A DNA stretch of 44,471 nt, taken from NCBI GenBank assembly GCA_045534775.1, contig JAZSKI010000069.1, positions 1-44,471 on the forward strand, written 5' to 3'. Position 1 is the first letter of the stretch. Every line of letters starts with the position of its first letter. Positions 1 to 6,754 of this stretch are shown piece after piece. A program made the position numbers and the translations under genes. Source of the DNA: JAZOTK01 sp045534775 (GTDB lineage Bacteria > Bacillota > Clostridia > RUG12999). The notes below the pieces were generated by a model. The model saw only the letters and a list, made by a program, of their open reading frames with translations. It ran no database searches and had not been told where the DNA came from.

Positions 1-891
1 GAAACCTCGCTTTATGCAAGCGGCGAGGTGGAGGAAACTATCGAAAAGCTGAAAAACAGCGGATATACTTATGTTCAGGACGATGCCCTCTGGCTGAAAT
101 CAACAGAGTTTGGTCTGGAGAAGGATGACGTTCTGGTAAGAAACAATGGATTTCCTACCTATTTTGCCGTAGATATTGCCTATCACAGAAACAAATTTGA
201 AAAACGCGGGTTTGAAAAGGTAATCAATATCTGGGGTGCAGACCATCACGGTCACGTGGCACGTATGAAGGGTGCTATGAAGGCGCTGGGTATTGACCCC
301 GAAAAGCTGGATGTAATTCTTATGCAACTTGTACGTCTTGTGAAGGACGGCAAGCCGGCTAAGATGTCAAAGAGAACAGGCGAGATGATAAGCCTCTCCG
401 ACCTTCTTGAAGATATAGGTATAGATGCTACGAGATTCTTCTTCAATCTCCGTCAGGCGGACAGCCACTTTGATTTTGACCTTGATCTGGCGGCAGAGCA
501 AACTAATGAAAATCCCGTATATTACGTGCAGTACGCCCATGCGAGAATTTGCAGTATCCTGAGAAGACTTGCAGAAGAGGGTGTCAGCGTCAAAAAAGCA
601 CAGGAGCTTGATTTGTCGGTTCTTACGGCAGAGGAAGAAAAGGACTTGATAACACTTCTTGCGGCATATCCGGAAGAGCTTAAGACAGCGGCGATAACAA
701 CCGATCCTACAAGAATTACAAGATATGTGCTTGAGGTTGCGGCAAAATTCCACACCTTCTATAATGCCTGTCATATAATGGGAGAAGAAGAAAAGATTAT
801 GAACGCAAGACTTCTTCTTGCGGCTTGTGTAAAAATCGTTATAGCATCGGGACTTAATTTGCTTGGAGTTTTTGCACCTGAAAAAATGTAA
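1..891 (+). CDS. argS: Arginyl-tRNA synthetase, 3' part (5' end outside window)
   Basis: Class I aminoacyl-tRNA synthetase that charges tRNA-Arg with arginine in the cytoplasm. The reading frame is open from base 1, so the gene begins upstream of the window; the GTG at 28 is only an internal valine codon. About 296 C-terminal residues are present. Visible are the segment WGADHHGHVARMK, the KMSKR signature (here KMSKRTG, near base 370) and the DALR-type C-terminal anticodon-binding region beginning around NPVYYVQYAHAR. It ends TAA at 889-891. The next gene starts 33 bases later with no terminator between, so co-transcription is likely. Identity is very secure; only the missing N-terminal HIGH half cannot be checked. 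Confidence 0.97.
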   Translation, partial: ETSLYASGEVEETIEKLKNSGYTYVQDDALWLKSTEFGLEKDDVLVRNNGFPTYFAVDIAYHRNKFEKRGFEKVINIWGADHHGHVARMKGAMKALGIDPEKLDVILMQLVRLVKDGKPAKMSKRTGEMISLSDLLEDIGIDATRFFFNLRQADSHFDFDLDLAAEQTNENPVYYVQYAHARICSILRRLAEEGVSVKKAQELDLSVLTAEEEKDLITLLAAYPEELKTAAITTDPTRITRYVLEVAAKFHTFYNACHIMGEEEKIMNARLLLAACVKIVIASGLNLLGVFAPEKM

Positions 892-924
892 TTGGGGAAA
901 TTTTATTTGAAAGGTCGAAATATA

Positions 925-2337
925 ATGAAAAAAATAATTTCTGCTTTATTGCTGACGGTTTTGGTTATGACCAATGTATATGCCGACAGCAAACAAAGTG
1001 AGGCAATGAGGTTTTTTGACAAGGTAAGAGAGTATATTCAATCGGAATATAAATTTGAAGCATCTACGGACGAGCTGTATAAAAATGCGTTGAATAAACT
1101 TTTAAAGGAACACCCTGAATTACTTGAGGAGGCTCTTTCGGGTATGACGGACGAGCTTGATAGGCATTCCGAATATATGACGGCGCAGGAGCTTGAATTA
1201 TGGATGATTGGCAATGAGAATGCTTTTGTGGGAATAGGTGTTACCATAGTAGATAAAAACGGCAGTATAACCGTTGTATCAGCCATAGACGGCTCTCCTG
1301 CGCAGAAGGCAGGAATAACCACAGATGACGTAATAGTCGAGGTGGACGGCACAAACGTAGAAGGAAAAGGAATTGAATATGCAAGAAGTCTGGTTCTGGG
1401 AGAAGAAGGAACGGAAGTAACGGTAGGAATAAACCGAAACGGCGAGCTTAAGCATTTTACTGTGAAAAGAGCCGCAGTGAAACAAACCACCGTAGAGCAT
1501 ACCGTTCTTGATGATGAAAAAACAGGGTATCTGAGTATTTCTCAGTTTGCATCAACAACCTATGATGATGTAAAAAAAGCTCTTGATGATTTTGACAGCA
1601 AGGGAATAAACAAAATAATCATTGATTTGCGTAACAATCCCGGCGGAGAAAAATTTTCCGTTATTAATGTCATGAGCTTGTTTATGCCTACCGGCAGAGT
1701 TCTTAATATTGAATATAAAAACCCCTTGTGGAACGAAAATATTGAGGTTAGAAATGACAACTACGGTAAATATAAAACCGTATTGCTGGTGAATGAAAAC
1801 AGTGCGAGTGCGGCGGAGGTTTTTGCAGGTACATATAAGGATAGGAAGGTAGGTACCGTAGTCGGAGAGACCACCTTCGGAAAAGGCACGGTGCAAAATA
1901 CGCAGTATCTGGTTACGGGCGGAGCTTTGAAGCTGACGGTGGCAACCTATACCACAGGCGGCGGCAGTCAGGTAAATGAAATCGGCGTAACCCCTGATGT
2001 AGTAGTGGAAAATACCATTTGCCCGCTTTATGAGAACACGGATATTGAGCAGATAGAATTTGCACAGCTTATAGATGAAAACTCAAGCAAGGATAATATT
2101 TATGCCATAGAGCTGAGACTGTCCCTTGCAGGAATATATCCCGGAGACATTGACGGCGTATACGATGCCGAGACAAAGACAGCTATCAGAATTTTCCAGG
2201 AACAAAATCAAATCCCTGTAAACGGAGATATGGATATTACAACCCAGGTATATCTTGATAACGCCACAAGAAATATAACCAGCGTAATTGACAATCAATT
2301 CAATAAGGCGCTTGAGCTTATGACGAAAATGGATTGA
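925..2337 (+). CDS. S41-family carboxy-terminal processing protease (CtpA/CtpB-like), secreted
   Basis: Serine protease of family S41, expected to act outside the membrane on C-termini of exported proteins. The product is 470 residues from the ATG at 925. A TTG at 892 is in frame, but 925 is preferred because the hydrophobic signal peptide (MKKIISALLLTVLVMTNVYA) starts there and AAGGTC precedes it. A PDZ domain covers roughly residues 90-175. The protease core contains Ser295 (in NSASAAE), Lys320 (FGKG) and Gln324, with the same 25- and 4-residue spacing as the CtpB catalytic triad. The last ~75 residues look like a peptidoglycan-binding domain (IYPGDIDGVYDAETKTAI), suggesting wall attachment. 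A strong promoter for the next gene overlaps its stop codon. The substrate is unknown; a signalling role as in sporulation CtpB is possible but unproven. Confidence 0.93.
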   Translation: MKKIISALLLTVLVMTNVYADSKQSEAMRFFDKVREYIQSEYKFEASTDELYKNALNKLLKEHPELLEEALSGMTDELDRHSEYMTAQELELWMIGNENAFVGIGVTIVDKNGSITVVSAIDGSPAQKAGITTDDVIVEVDGTNVEGKGIEYARSLVLGEEGTEVTVGINRNGELKHFTVKRAAVKQTTVEHTVLDDEKTGYLSISQFASTTYDDVKKALDDFDSKGINKIIIDLRNNPGGEKFSVINVMSLFMPTGRVLNIEYKNPLWNENIEVRNDNYGKYKTVLLVNENSASAAEVFAGTYKDRKVGTVVGETTFGKGTVQNTQYLVTGGALKLTVATYTTGGGSQVNEIGVTPDVVVENTICPLYENTDIEQIEFAQLIDENSSKDNIYAIELRLSLAGIYPGDIDGVYDAETKTAIRIFQEQNQIPVNGDMDITTQVYLDNATRNITSVIDNQFNKALELMTKMD

Positions 2338-2362
2338 CAGAAAATTAATTTTGTGGTATAAT
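2334..2362 (+). promoter_or_regulatory. SigmaA-type promoter for holB-ricT
   Basis: TTGACA at 2334-2339 and TATAAT at 2357-2362 are both consensus hexamers with 17 bases between. TGTG directly before the -10 is a TRTGn -16 motif. The -35 overlaps the stop codon of the S41 protease gene. The start point would fall near 2369, so the transcript would carry a ~185-base leader with the hairpin element before holB. Confidence 0.88.
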
Positions 2363-2463
2363 GAATTCAAGCAATGATTGAATTCAGCAATATAAATTCC
2401 TGACGGAATTTTAGATATATCACAATGCGATATATCTAAAGATGCGATATGCCCCTTCGGGGC
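2363..2463. repeat. String of four palindromic hairpins in the holB leader
   Basis: Four inverted repeats follow one another with almost no spacer. H1 has GAATTCAA at 2363-2370 and TTGAATTC at 2378-2385. H2 has AAATTCC at 2394-2400 and GGAATTT at 2405-2411. H3 has TTTAGATATATC at 2410-2421 and GATATATCTAAA at 2429-2440, a perfect 12-bp stem with loop ACAATGC. H4 has GCCCC at 2451-2455 and GGGGC at 2459-2463. H2 and H3 share two bases. The word GATGCGATAT follows H3. The arrangement resembles dispersed multi-hairpin extragenic palindromes known from clostridial genomes, but copy number cannot be judged from one window. It lies between promoter and gene, so it would be transcribed as a structured leader. 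Confidence 0.75.
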
Positions 2464-2552
2464 GAGAAATCAGGCTTTTGCAGAGAAAGATCTATGCGTC
2501 CTTCCGAACCCAAGAAACCCATATATTCCCTTGTTTGAAAGGTGAAAAGCTA

Positions 2553-3545
2553 ATGCAGTTTGATGATATTATAGGTCAGAATAAAATTAAAAAGGTTTTA
2601 CTGCGAAGTATAAAGAATAACAGAGTAAGTCATTCCTATATCATTGAAGGTGAAAAGGGTATGGGAAAGAAGCTTATGGCGTATACCTTTGCAAACTACC
2701 TTGTTTGCGAAAACGGCTGTGCCTGCGGCATATGCAGTGGCTGTATGTTGGCAAAGGCAGGCAGTCATCCTGATATTATTACCGTTTTTCCTGAAGAGGA
2801 TAGAAAAACCATAGGCGTAGCTGATGTCAGGGAGATAATTTTAAAAGCACAGATAAAACCTTATTCAGCGAAAAAAAAGGTTATTATTTTCACCGGCGAT
2901 TATCCTGTAACAGCGGCGGCACAAAATGCGATGCTGAAAATTATTGAAGAACCGCCGGCTTATATAGTCTTTATTATATTGGTACAAAGCAGTGAAGAGC
3001 TTTTAGAAACCGTCAGGTCAAGAAGCGTTACCCTTTCTATGGAACGCAGTAGTAACGACGAAATAGAAAAAGCATTAGGCATAAACGGGGTAAATCCTTA
3101 TATTTTAGCTTATAGCGATGGTAACATAGGAAAAGCCAGGAGCTTGACGGAGGATGAGAATTTCATTGCACTTCGTGACGAGTTTTTTGAGGTTATAACA
3201 GGGTTTATTTCTCAAAGACATTATGATGTCTTTAAGATTTCGTCATTTATGGAAAAGCACGATGGGCAAAAGGATACCTTGCTTGATTTTATGCTGAGTA
3301 TTTTTCGGGATATAACGCTGATTAAATGCGAAAACGCAGGGCTTATGCAAAATATAGACAAGAAAAATATTATTATGGAAATGGAAGAGAAAATTTCAAT
3401 GGCCGCCGCCGTAGAGATGGTGGGGCATGTATTAAATACAAAACAAATGCTGGCTTACAATGTAAATTCCGCTTTAGCAATAACGGAGCTTGCTTGTGGC
3501 GGCTGGGAGGTTATTCATGGTAGAAATAATAGGCGTTCGCTTTAA
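2553..3545 (+). CDS. holB: DNA polymerase III clamp-loader subunit delta'
   Basis: Clamp-loader AAA+ subunit of the replicative polymerase. The product is 330 residues from ATG 2553, which has AAAGGTG at 2538-2544 before it. The frame is open back to 2442, but that extension translates the hairpin element and is not credible as protein. The N-terminus MQFDDIIGQ is typical of delta'/DnaX proteins. A Walker A-like GEKGMGKK is at residues 33-40. A zinc-type cysteine group follows (Cys52, 56, 58, 61, 64), and AAQNAMLKIIEEPP resembles the sensor region. It overlaps ricT by 29 bases; holB next to ricT (yaaT) is a classic Firmicutes arrangement, as in the Bacillus yaaT region. The 5' leader may add regulation. 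Confidence 0.94.
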   Translation: MQFDDIIGQNKIKKVLLRSIKNNRVSHSYIIEGEKGMGKKLMAYTFANYLVCENGCACGICSGCMLAKAGSHPDIITVFPEEDRKTIGVADVREIILKAQIKPYSAKKKVIIFTGDYPVTAAAQNAMLKIIEEPPAYIVFIILVQSSEELLETVRSRSVTLSMERSSNDEIEKALGINGVNPYILAYSDGNIGKARSLTEDENFIALRDEFFEVITGFISQRHYDVFKISSFMEKHDGQKDTLLDFMLSIFRDITLIKCENAGLMQNIDKKNIIMEMEEKISMAAAVEMVGHVLNTKQMLAYNVNSALAITELACGGWEVIHGRNNRRSL

Positions 3546-4380
3546 AAATGCAGGTAAAACATATTATTTTGACCCCTGCGGTAAAAACTACGCTGCAGGA
3601 GAAAATGTTATCGTTGAGACTGCCAGAGGTGTTGAGTTTGGCAGGGTAACGCTTGGCAACAGTAAGGTTGAGGACGAAGAAATAGCAAATCCCCTTAAAC
3701 CTGTACTCAGAAAAGCGACACAGGAAGATATTAAAACAAACGAAGAAAATGGCGAAAAAGCAAAACAGGCTTTTGCAACGGGTATGGAAAAAATCGCAAA
3801 GCACAACCTTAATATGAAGCTTGTAGATGTAGAATATACCTTTGACGGCAGTAAGATTTTGTTTTATTTTACAGCTGACGGCAGGGTGGATTTCCGCGAG
3901 CTTGTAAAGGATTTGGCGGCTGTTTTCCGTACAAGAATTGAGCTGAGACAAATAGGCGTCCGTGATGAGGCGAAGCTTCTGGGCGGGCTTGGTGTATGCG
4001 GCAGAAAGCTATGCTGCAGCAGTTTTTTGGGAGATTTTATACCTGTTTCCATAAAAATGGCAAAGGAACAGGGCTTGTCACTTAACCCCACAAAAGTTTC
4101 AGGTACCTGCGGCAGACTTATGTGCTGTCTCAAATATGAACAGGATACCTATGAAGCTATGGGAAAGGGTATGCCTTCGGTGGGTGCGCTTGTTGATACG
4201 CCCGAAGGTAAGGGTCAGGTAATAAGTGTTATGACCTTAAAACATCTAGTGTATGTAAAATTTGAAAACAGTCCCGTACCGAAAAGCTATGGGCTGGAGG
4301 ATATAAAAATCCTGAAAAATGCCGCTCGCCGCGATGATGAGGCGGATTTGGAGCTTTTAAAAGAGCTTGAAAAAAATTAA
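3517..4380 (+). CDS. ricT: RicT/YaaT, PSP1-domain protein of the Ric complex
   Basis: Homologue of RicT (YaaT), which in Bacillus subtilis acts with RicA and RicF to stimulate RNase Y-dependent mRNA processing and affects sporulation and competence. The product is 287 residues from ATG 3517, with GGGAGG at 3505-3510 as ribosome-binding site inside the end of holB. The PSP1 core shows a cysteine set, GVCGRKLCC (Cys161, 166, 167) and GTCGRLMCC (Cys198, 203, 204), matching the iron-sulfur-ligating cysteines of the family. RicA and RicF are not in this window. A promoter for the ferredoxin gene lies 33 bases after the stop. Family assignment is secure; the regulatory role is taken from Bacillus. 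Confidence 0.93.
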   Translation: MVEIIGVRFKNAGKTYYFDPCGKNYAAGENVIVETARGVEFGRVTLGNSKVEDEEIANPLKPVLRKATQEDIKTNEENGEKAKQAFATGMEKIAKHNLNMKLVDVEYTFDGSKILFYFTADGRVDFRELVKDLAAVFRTRIELRQIGVRDEAKLLGGLGVCGRKLCCSSFLGDFIPVSIKMAKEQGLSLNPTKVSGTCGRLMCCLKYEQDTYEAMGKGMPSVGALVDTPEGKGQVISVMTLKHLVYVKFENSPVPKSYGLEDIKILKNAARRDDEADLELLKELEKN

Positions 4381-4413
4381 ACAACATTTTTTTGAGAAAT
4401 TTTAAAAAACCAC

Positions 4414-4442
4414 TTGAAATTAGTCAAATACTGTGTTATAAT
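4414..4442 (+). promoter_or_regulatory. SigmaA-type promoter for the ferredoxin gene
   Basis: TTGAAA at 4414-4419 and TATAAT at 4437-4442 are separated by 17 bases, with TGTG before the -10. With the AGGAGG site and the terminator after the gene, it defines a well-expressed single-gene transcript. Confidence 0.85.
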
Positions 4443-4496
4443 ATACAGTAGGTGAGGAATGTGATTCCTTTATTTTAGCAAGGAGGTGTAACAGAA

Positions 4497-4667
4497 ATGG
4501 CTTACAAAATCACAGATGAATGTATCAACTGCGGAGCTTGTGCTGCAGAATGTCCCGTTGGTTGTATCACAGAGGGTGACGGTAAATATGTTATTGACGC
4601 TGCTGAGTGTATCGAATGTGGCGCTTGTGCAGGAACTTGCCCTGTAGGTGCACCTGTTGCAGAATAA
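4497..4667 (+). CDS. Clostridial-type 2[4Fe-4S] ferredoxin
   Basis: Small electron carrier of 56 residues. Two CxxCxxCxxxCP motifs are present, Cys9-12-15-19 and Cys38-41-44-48, each combining with the other half to bind one [4Fe-4S] cluster. An extra cysteine is at 23. AGGAGG at 4481-4486 is an excellent ribosome-binding site, placing the start at ATG 4497. The gene has its own promoter and terminator, so it is monocistronic. In anaerobes such ferredoxins serve pyruvate:ferredoxin oxidoreductase, hydrogenase and Rnf-type complexes; no partner is encoded nearby, so the specific partner cannot be named. The strong promoter and ribosome-binding site suggest high expression. Confidence 0.95.
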   Translation: MAYKITDECINCGACAAECPVGCITEGDGKYVIDAAECIECGACAGTCPVGAPVAE

Positions 4668-4687
4668 TTCAAAAAAATAAAAAATGG

Positions 4688-4720
4688 GGCTGATGTGATA
4701 TACATCAGTCAAATTTTTTT
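4688..4720 (+). terminator. Rho-independent terminator after the ferredoxin gene
   Basis: A stem GGCTGATGT (4688-4696) with ACATCAGTC (4702-4710), including one G-T pair, has a five-base loop and is followed by AAATTTTTTT ending at 4720. An A-run before the stem could extend the pairing with the T-run. Confidence 0.85.
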
Positions 4721-4752
4721 GAATAATTATATCTATGAAAGGGACGATAAAT

Positions 4753-6546
4753 ATGAAGGGTAATATTGCTGTACATACAGAAAATATTTTTCCTGTAATC
4801 AAACAATGGTTATATTCCGATAAAGATATTTTTGTACGTGAATTGGTTTCAAACGGTTGTGATGCTGTGTCTAAGCTGAAGAAGCTGGTATCTATGGGCG
4901 ATGCAAAAAACGACAAGGAATACAGAGTAACCGTCACAGTAGATAAAGCAGGTAAAAAGCTTGTTTTCAGCGACAACGGTATCGGTATGACGGCAGAAGA
5001 AATTGAAAAATATATAACACAGGTGGCATTTTCGGGTGCGGAAGAGTTTTTGGAAAAATATAAAGATGATAACGACAGCACAATAATCGGACATTTCGGA
5101 TTGGGCTTTTATTCGGCTTTTATGGTAGCTGATATAGTTGAAATAGAAAGTCTTTCCTATAAGGACGGTGCAAAAGCTGCTCATTGGAGCTGTGACGGCG
5201 GCATTGAATATGAAATGACCGAAGGCTATAAAACAACCGTAGGTACGGATATAATTCTGAACGTATCGGCAGACAACGAGGAATTTCTGGAGATTGACAG
5301 AATAAGAGAAATCCTGGAAAGATATTGCAGCTTTCTGCCCGTAGATATTTATCTCAAGGATGCGGAGAAGGAAGATGAAACCGAGGAGCCTGTTAATGAC
5401 AAACAACCGCTATGGCTGAAAAATCCTTCCGATTGTACCGAAGAAGAATATAAGACGTTTTATGCAAAGGTATTCAACGATTATCAGCCGCCGCTTTTCT
5501 GGATTCATCTGAACGTGGAATATCCCTTTAATTTAAAAGGTATACTTTATTTCCCGAAGCTGAGATATGAAGCCAGCGGAATTGAAGGTAAAATCAAGCT
5601 CTATAATAATCAGGTATTTGTTGCCGATAATATAAAAGAGGTAATTCCGGAATATCTGATGCTGCTGAAGGGCTGTATTGACTGTCCTGATTTGCCACTT
5701 AACGTATCAAGAAGCTTTTTGCAGAACGACGGTTATGTAAAAAAGGTATCGGCACATATCACCAAAAAGGTAGCCGATAAGCTGACGGGTATGTTTAACA
5801 CCGACCGTGAGGAGTTGGAGAAATATTGGGACGATATAAGCCCGTTTGTAAAATACGGCTGTATTCGGGACGAGAGCTTTTATGACAGAATGAAGGAGTG
5901 CGTTCTTTATAAGACTACAGAAGGCAATTACGTAACTATGGCGGAATATACGGAAAACGCCAAAGAAACCAATGAAAAAACCATATACTATGCTTCCGAT
6001 GAGGAGGTTCAGGCACAGTATATTGCTATGTTTAAAAATCAAGGTGTACAGGTGCTTTACCTGCCTTATGCCATAGACTCTCATTTTATCAGCTTTGCGG
6101 AATATAAAAACCCCGAATATAAGTTCAGAAGAATAGACTCTTCCGTTGAAGATACTATTGATAAAGACGGAGAAAAGGACGAGACTTTAGCGGAATTATT
6201 TAAAAACGCCATAGGCGATGAAAATTTAAAGGTGGAATGTGTCGCCCTTAAAAATACAACTCTGCCTGCTATAATTAATGTTTCCGAGGAAACAAGACGT
6301 ATGAAGGAAATGAGTATGGTAATGGGGATTGAAATGCCGCCCTTACCTGATGATGTGAAGCTGATTTTAAACACAGAAAGTCCTATTGTGAAAAACATTA
6401 AAAAAAGCGACAACGAGGAAACCCGAAATCTGATTTGTAATTATATCAACGATTTGGCGATGCTGGCTCATAAACCCTTAAACAGCAGTCAGATGACAGC
6501 ATTTTTAGAGCGTTCAAACAAAATCCTGGAAAAAATTTCTGAATAA
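4753..6546 (+). CDS. htpG: Molecular chaperone HtpG (bacterial Hsp90)
   Basis: ATP-dependent cytosolic chaperone, 597 residues. An ATG at 4735 is in frame but has no ribosome-binding site; AAAGGGA at 4738-4743 fits ATG 4753, giving the N-terminus MKGNIAVHTE. The GHKL ATPase residues are visible: Glu30, Asn34 and Asp37 in RELVSNGCDAVS, DNGIGMT, and the lid motif GHFGLGFYSAFMVAD. The middle domain contains the conserved NVSRSFLQ. Overall length is slightly below the 624 residues of the E. coli protein. No dedicated promoter is apparent between the ferredoxin terminator and the gene, which is a gap in the picture. No CIRCE-like element was recognised upstream. A promoter for the next transcription unit starts just after its stop codon. 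Confidence 0.95.
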   Translation: MKGNIAVHTENIFPVIKQWLYSDKDIFVRELVSNGCDAVSKLKKLVSMGDAKNDKEYRVTVTVDKAGKKLVFSDNGIGMTAEEIEKYITQVAFSGAEEFLEKYKDDNDSTIIGHFGLGFYSAFMVADIVEIESLSYKDGAKAAHWSCDGGIEYEMTEGYKTTVGTDIILNVSADNEEFLEIDRIREILERYCSFLPVDIYLKDAEKEDETEEPVNDKQPLWLKNPSDCTEEEYKTFYAKVFNDYQPPLFWIHLNVEYPFNLKGILYFPKLRYEASGIEGKIKLYNNQVFVADNIKEVIPEYLMLLKGCIDCPDLPLNVSRSFLQNDGYVKKVSAHITKKVADKLTGMFNTDREELEKYWDDISPFVKYGCIRDESFYDRMKECVLYKTTEGNYVTMAEYTENAKETNEKTIYYASDEEVQAQYIAMFKNQGVQVLYLPYAIDSHFISFAEYKNPEYKFRRIDSSVEDTIDKDGEKDETLAELFKNAIGDENLKVECVALKNTTLPAIINVSEETRRMKEMSMVMGIEMPPLPDDVKLILNTESPIVKNIKKSDNEETRNLICNYINDLAMLAHKPLNSSQMTAFLERSNKILEKISE

Positions 6547-6549
6547 GTA

Positions 6550-6579
6550 TTGACATATTTGGACATAATATGCTATACT
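6550..6579 (+). promoter_or_regulatory. Promoter for the riboswitch-ATPase transcript
   Basis: TTGACA at 6550-6555 and TATACT at 6574-6579 are separated by 18 bases, with TATGC before the -10 (TRTGn motif). The start would be near 6586, immediately ahead of the aptamer's first conserved box. Confidence 0.85.
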
Positions 6580-6589
6580 TATGTTAATG

Positions 6590-6726
6590 AAAGGGAGTAG
6601 CTTGCATTTTTTATAAATGTAAATACGACGTCGTCAATACGATTTCTGATTGAAATCCGGCTGTATTTTAAAAAGCGAGACTTTTATTGCGGAATAAGTG
6701 TGTTCTGTGATAAAGGCTCGCTTTTT
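6590..6726 (+). promoter_or_regulatory. yybP-ykoY (Mn2+-sensing) riboswitch
   Basis: The leader carries the family's conserved boxes in order: AAAGGGAGTAGC (6590-6601), GTCGTCA (6630-6636), CCGG (6657-6660) and GCGAGACTTTTA (6675-6686). A nested helix is formed by AATAC/GTATT (6636-6640 with 6663-6667) around GATTTC/GAAATC (6641-6646 with 6652-6657). GCGAG (6675-6679), part of the aptamer's closing side, can alternatively pair with CTCGC (6717-6721), followed by TTTTT at 6722-6726. That is a terminator mutually exclusive with the aptamer. Known members bind Mn2+ and switch expression on; here the ATG is 28 bases after the T-run. The motif match is by eye, not by covariance search. Confidence 0.9.
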
Positions 6727-6754
6727 AGTATTTTTACAGAAAGGATGAGGATAT

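Noticed and set aside
367..774. Long - strand open frame across argS
   Set aside because: It lies entirely within the conserved argS coding sequence and shows no domain; similar antisense frames occur under most genes here.
3511..3951. 146-codon - strand frame opposite ricT
   Set aside because: Antisense to a firmly identified gene, with no recognisable motif and no ribosome-binding site.
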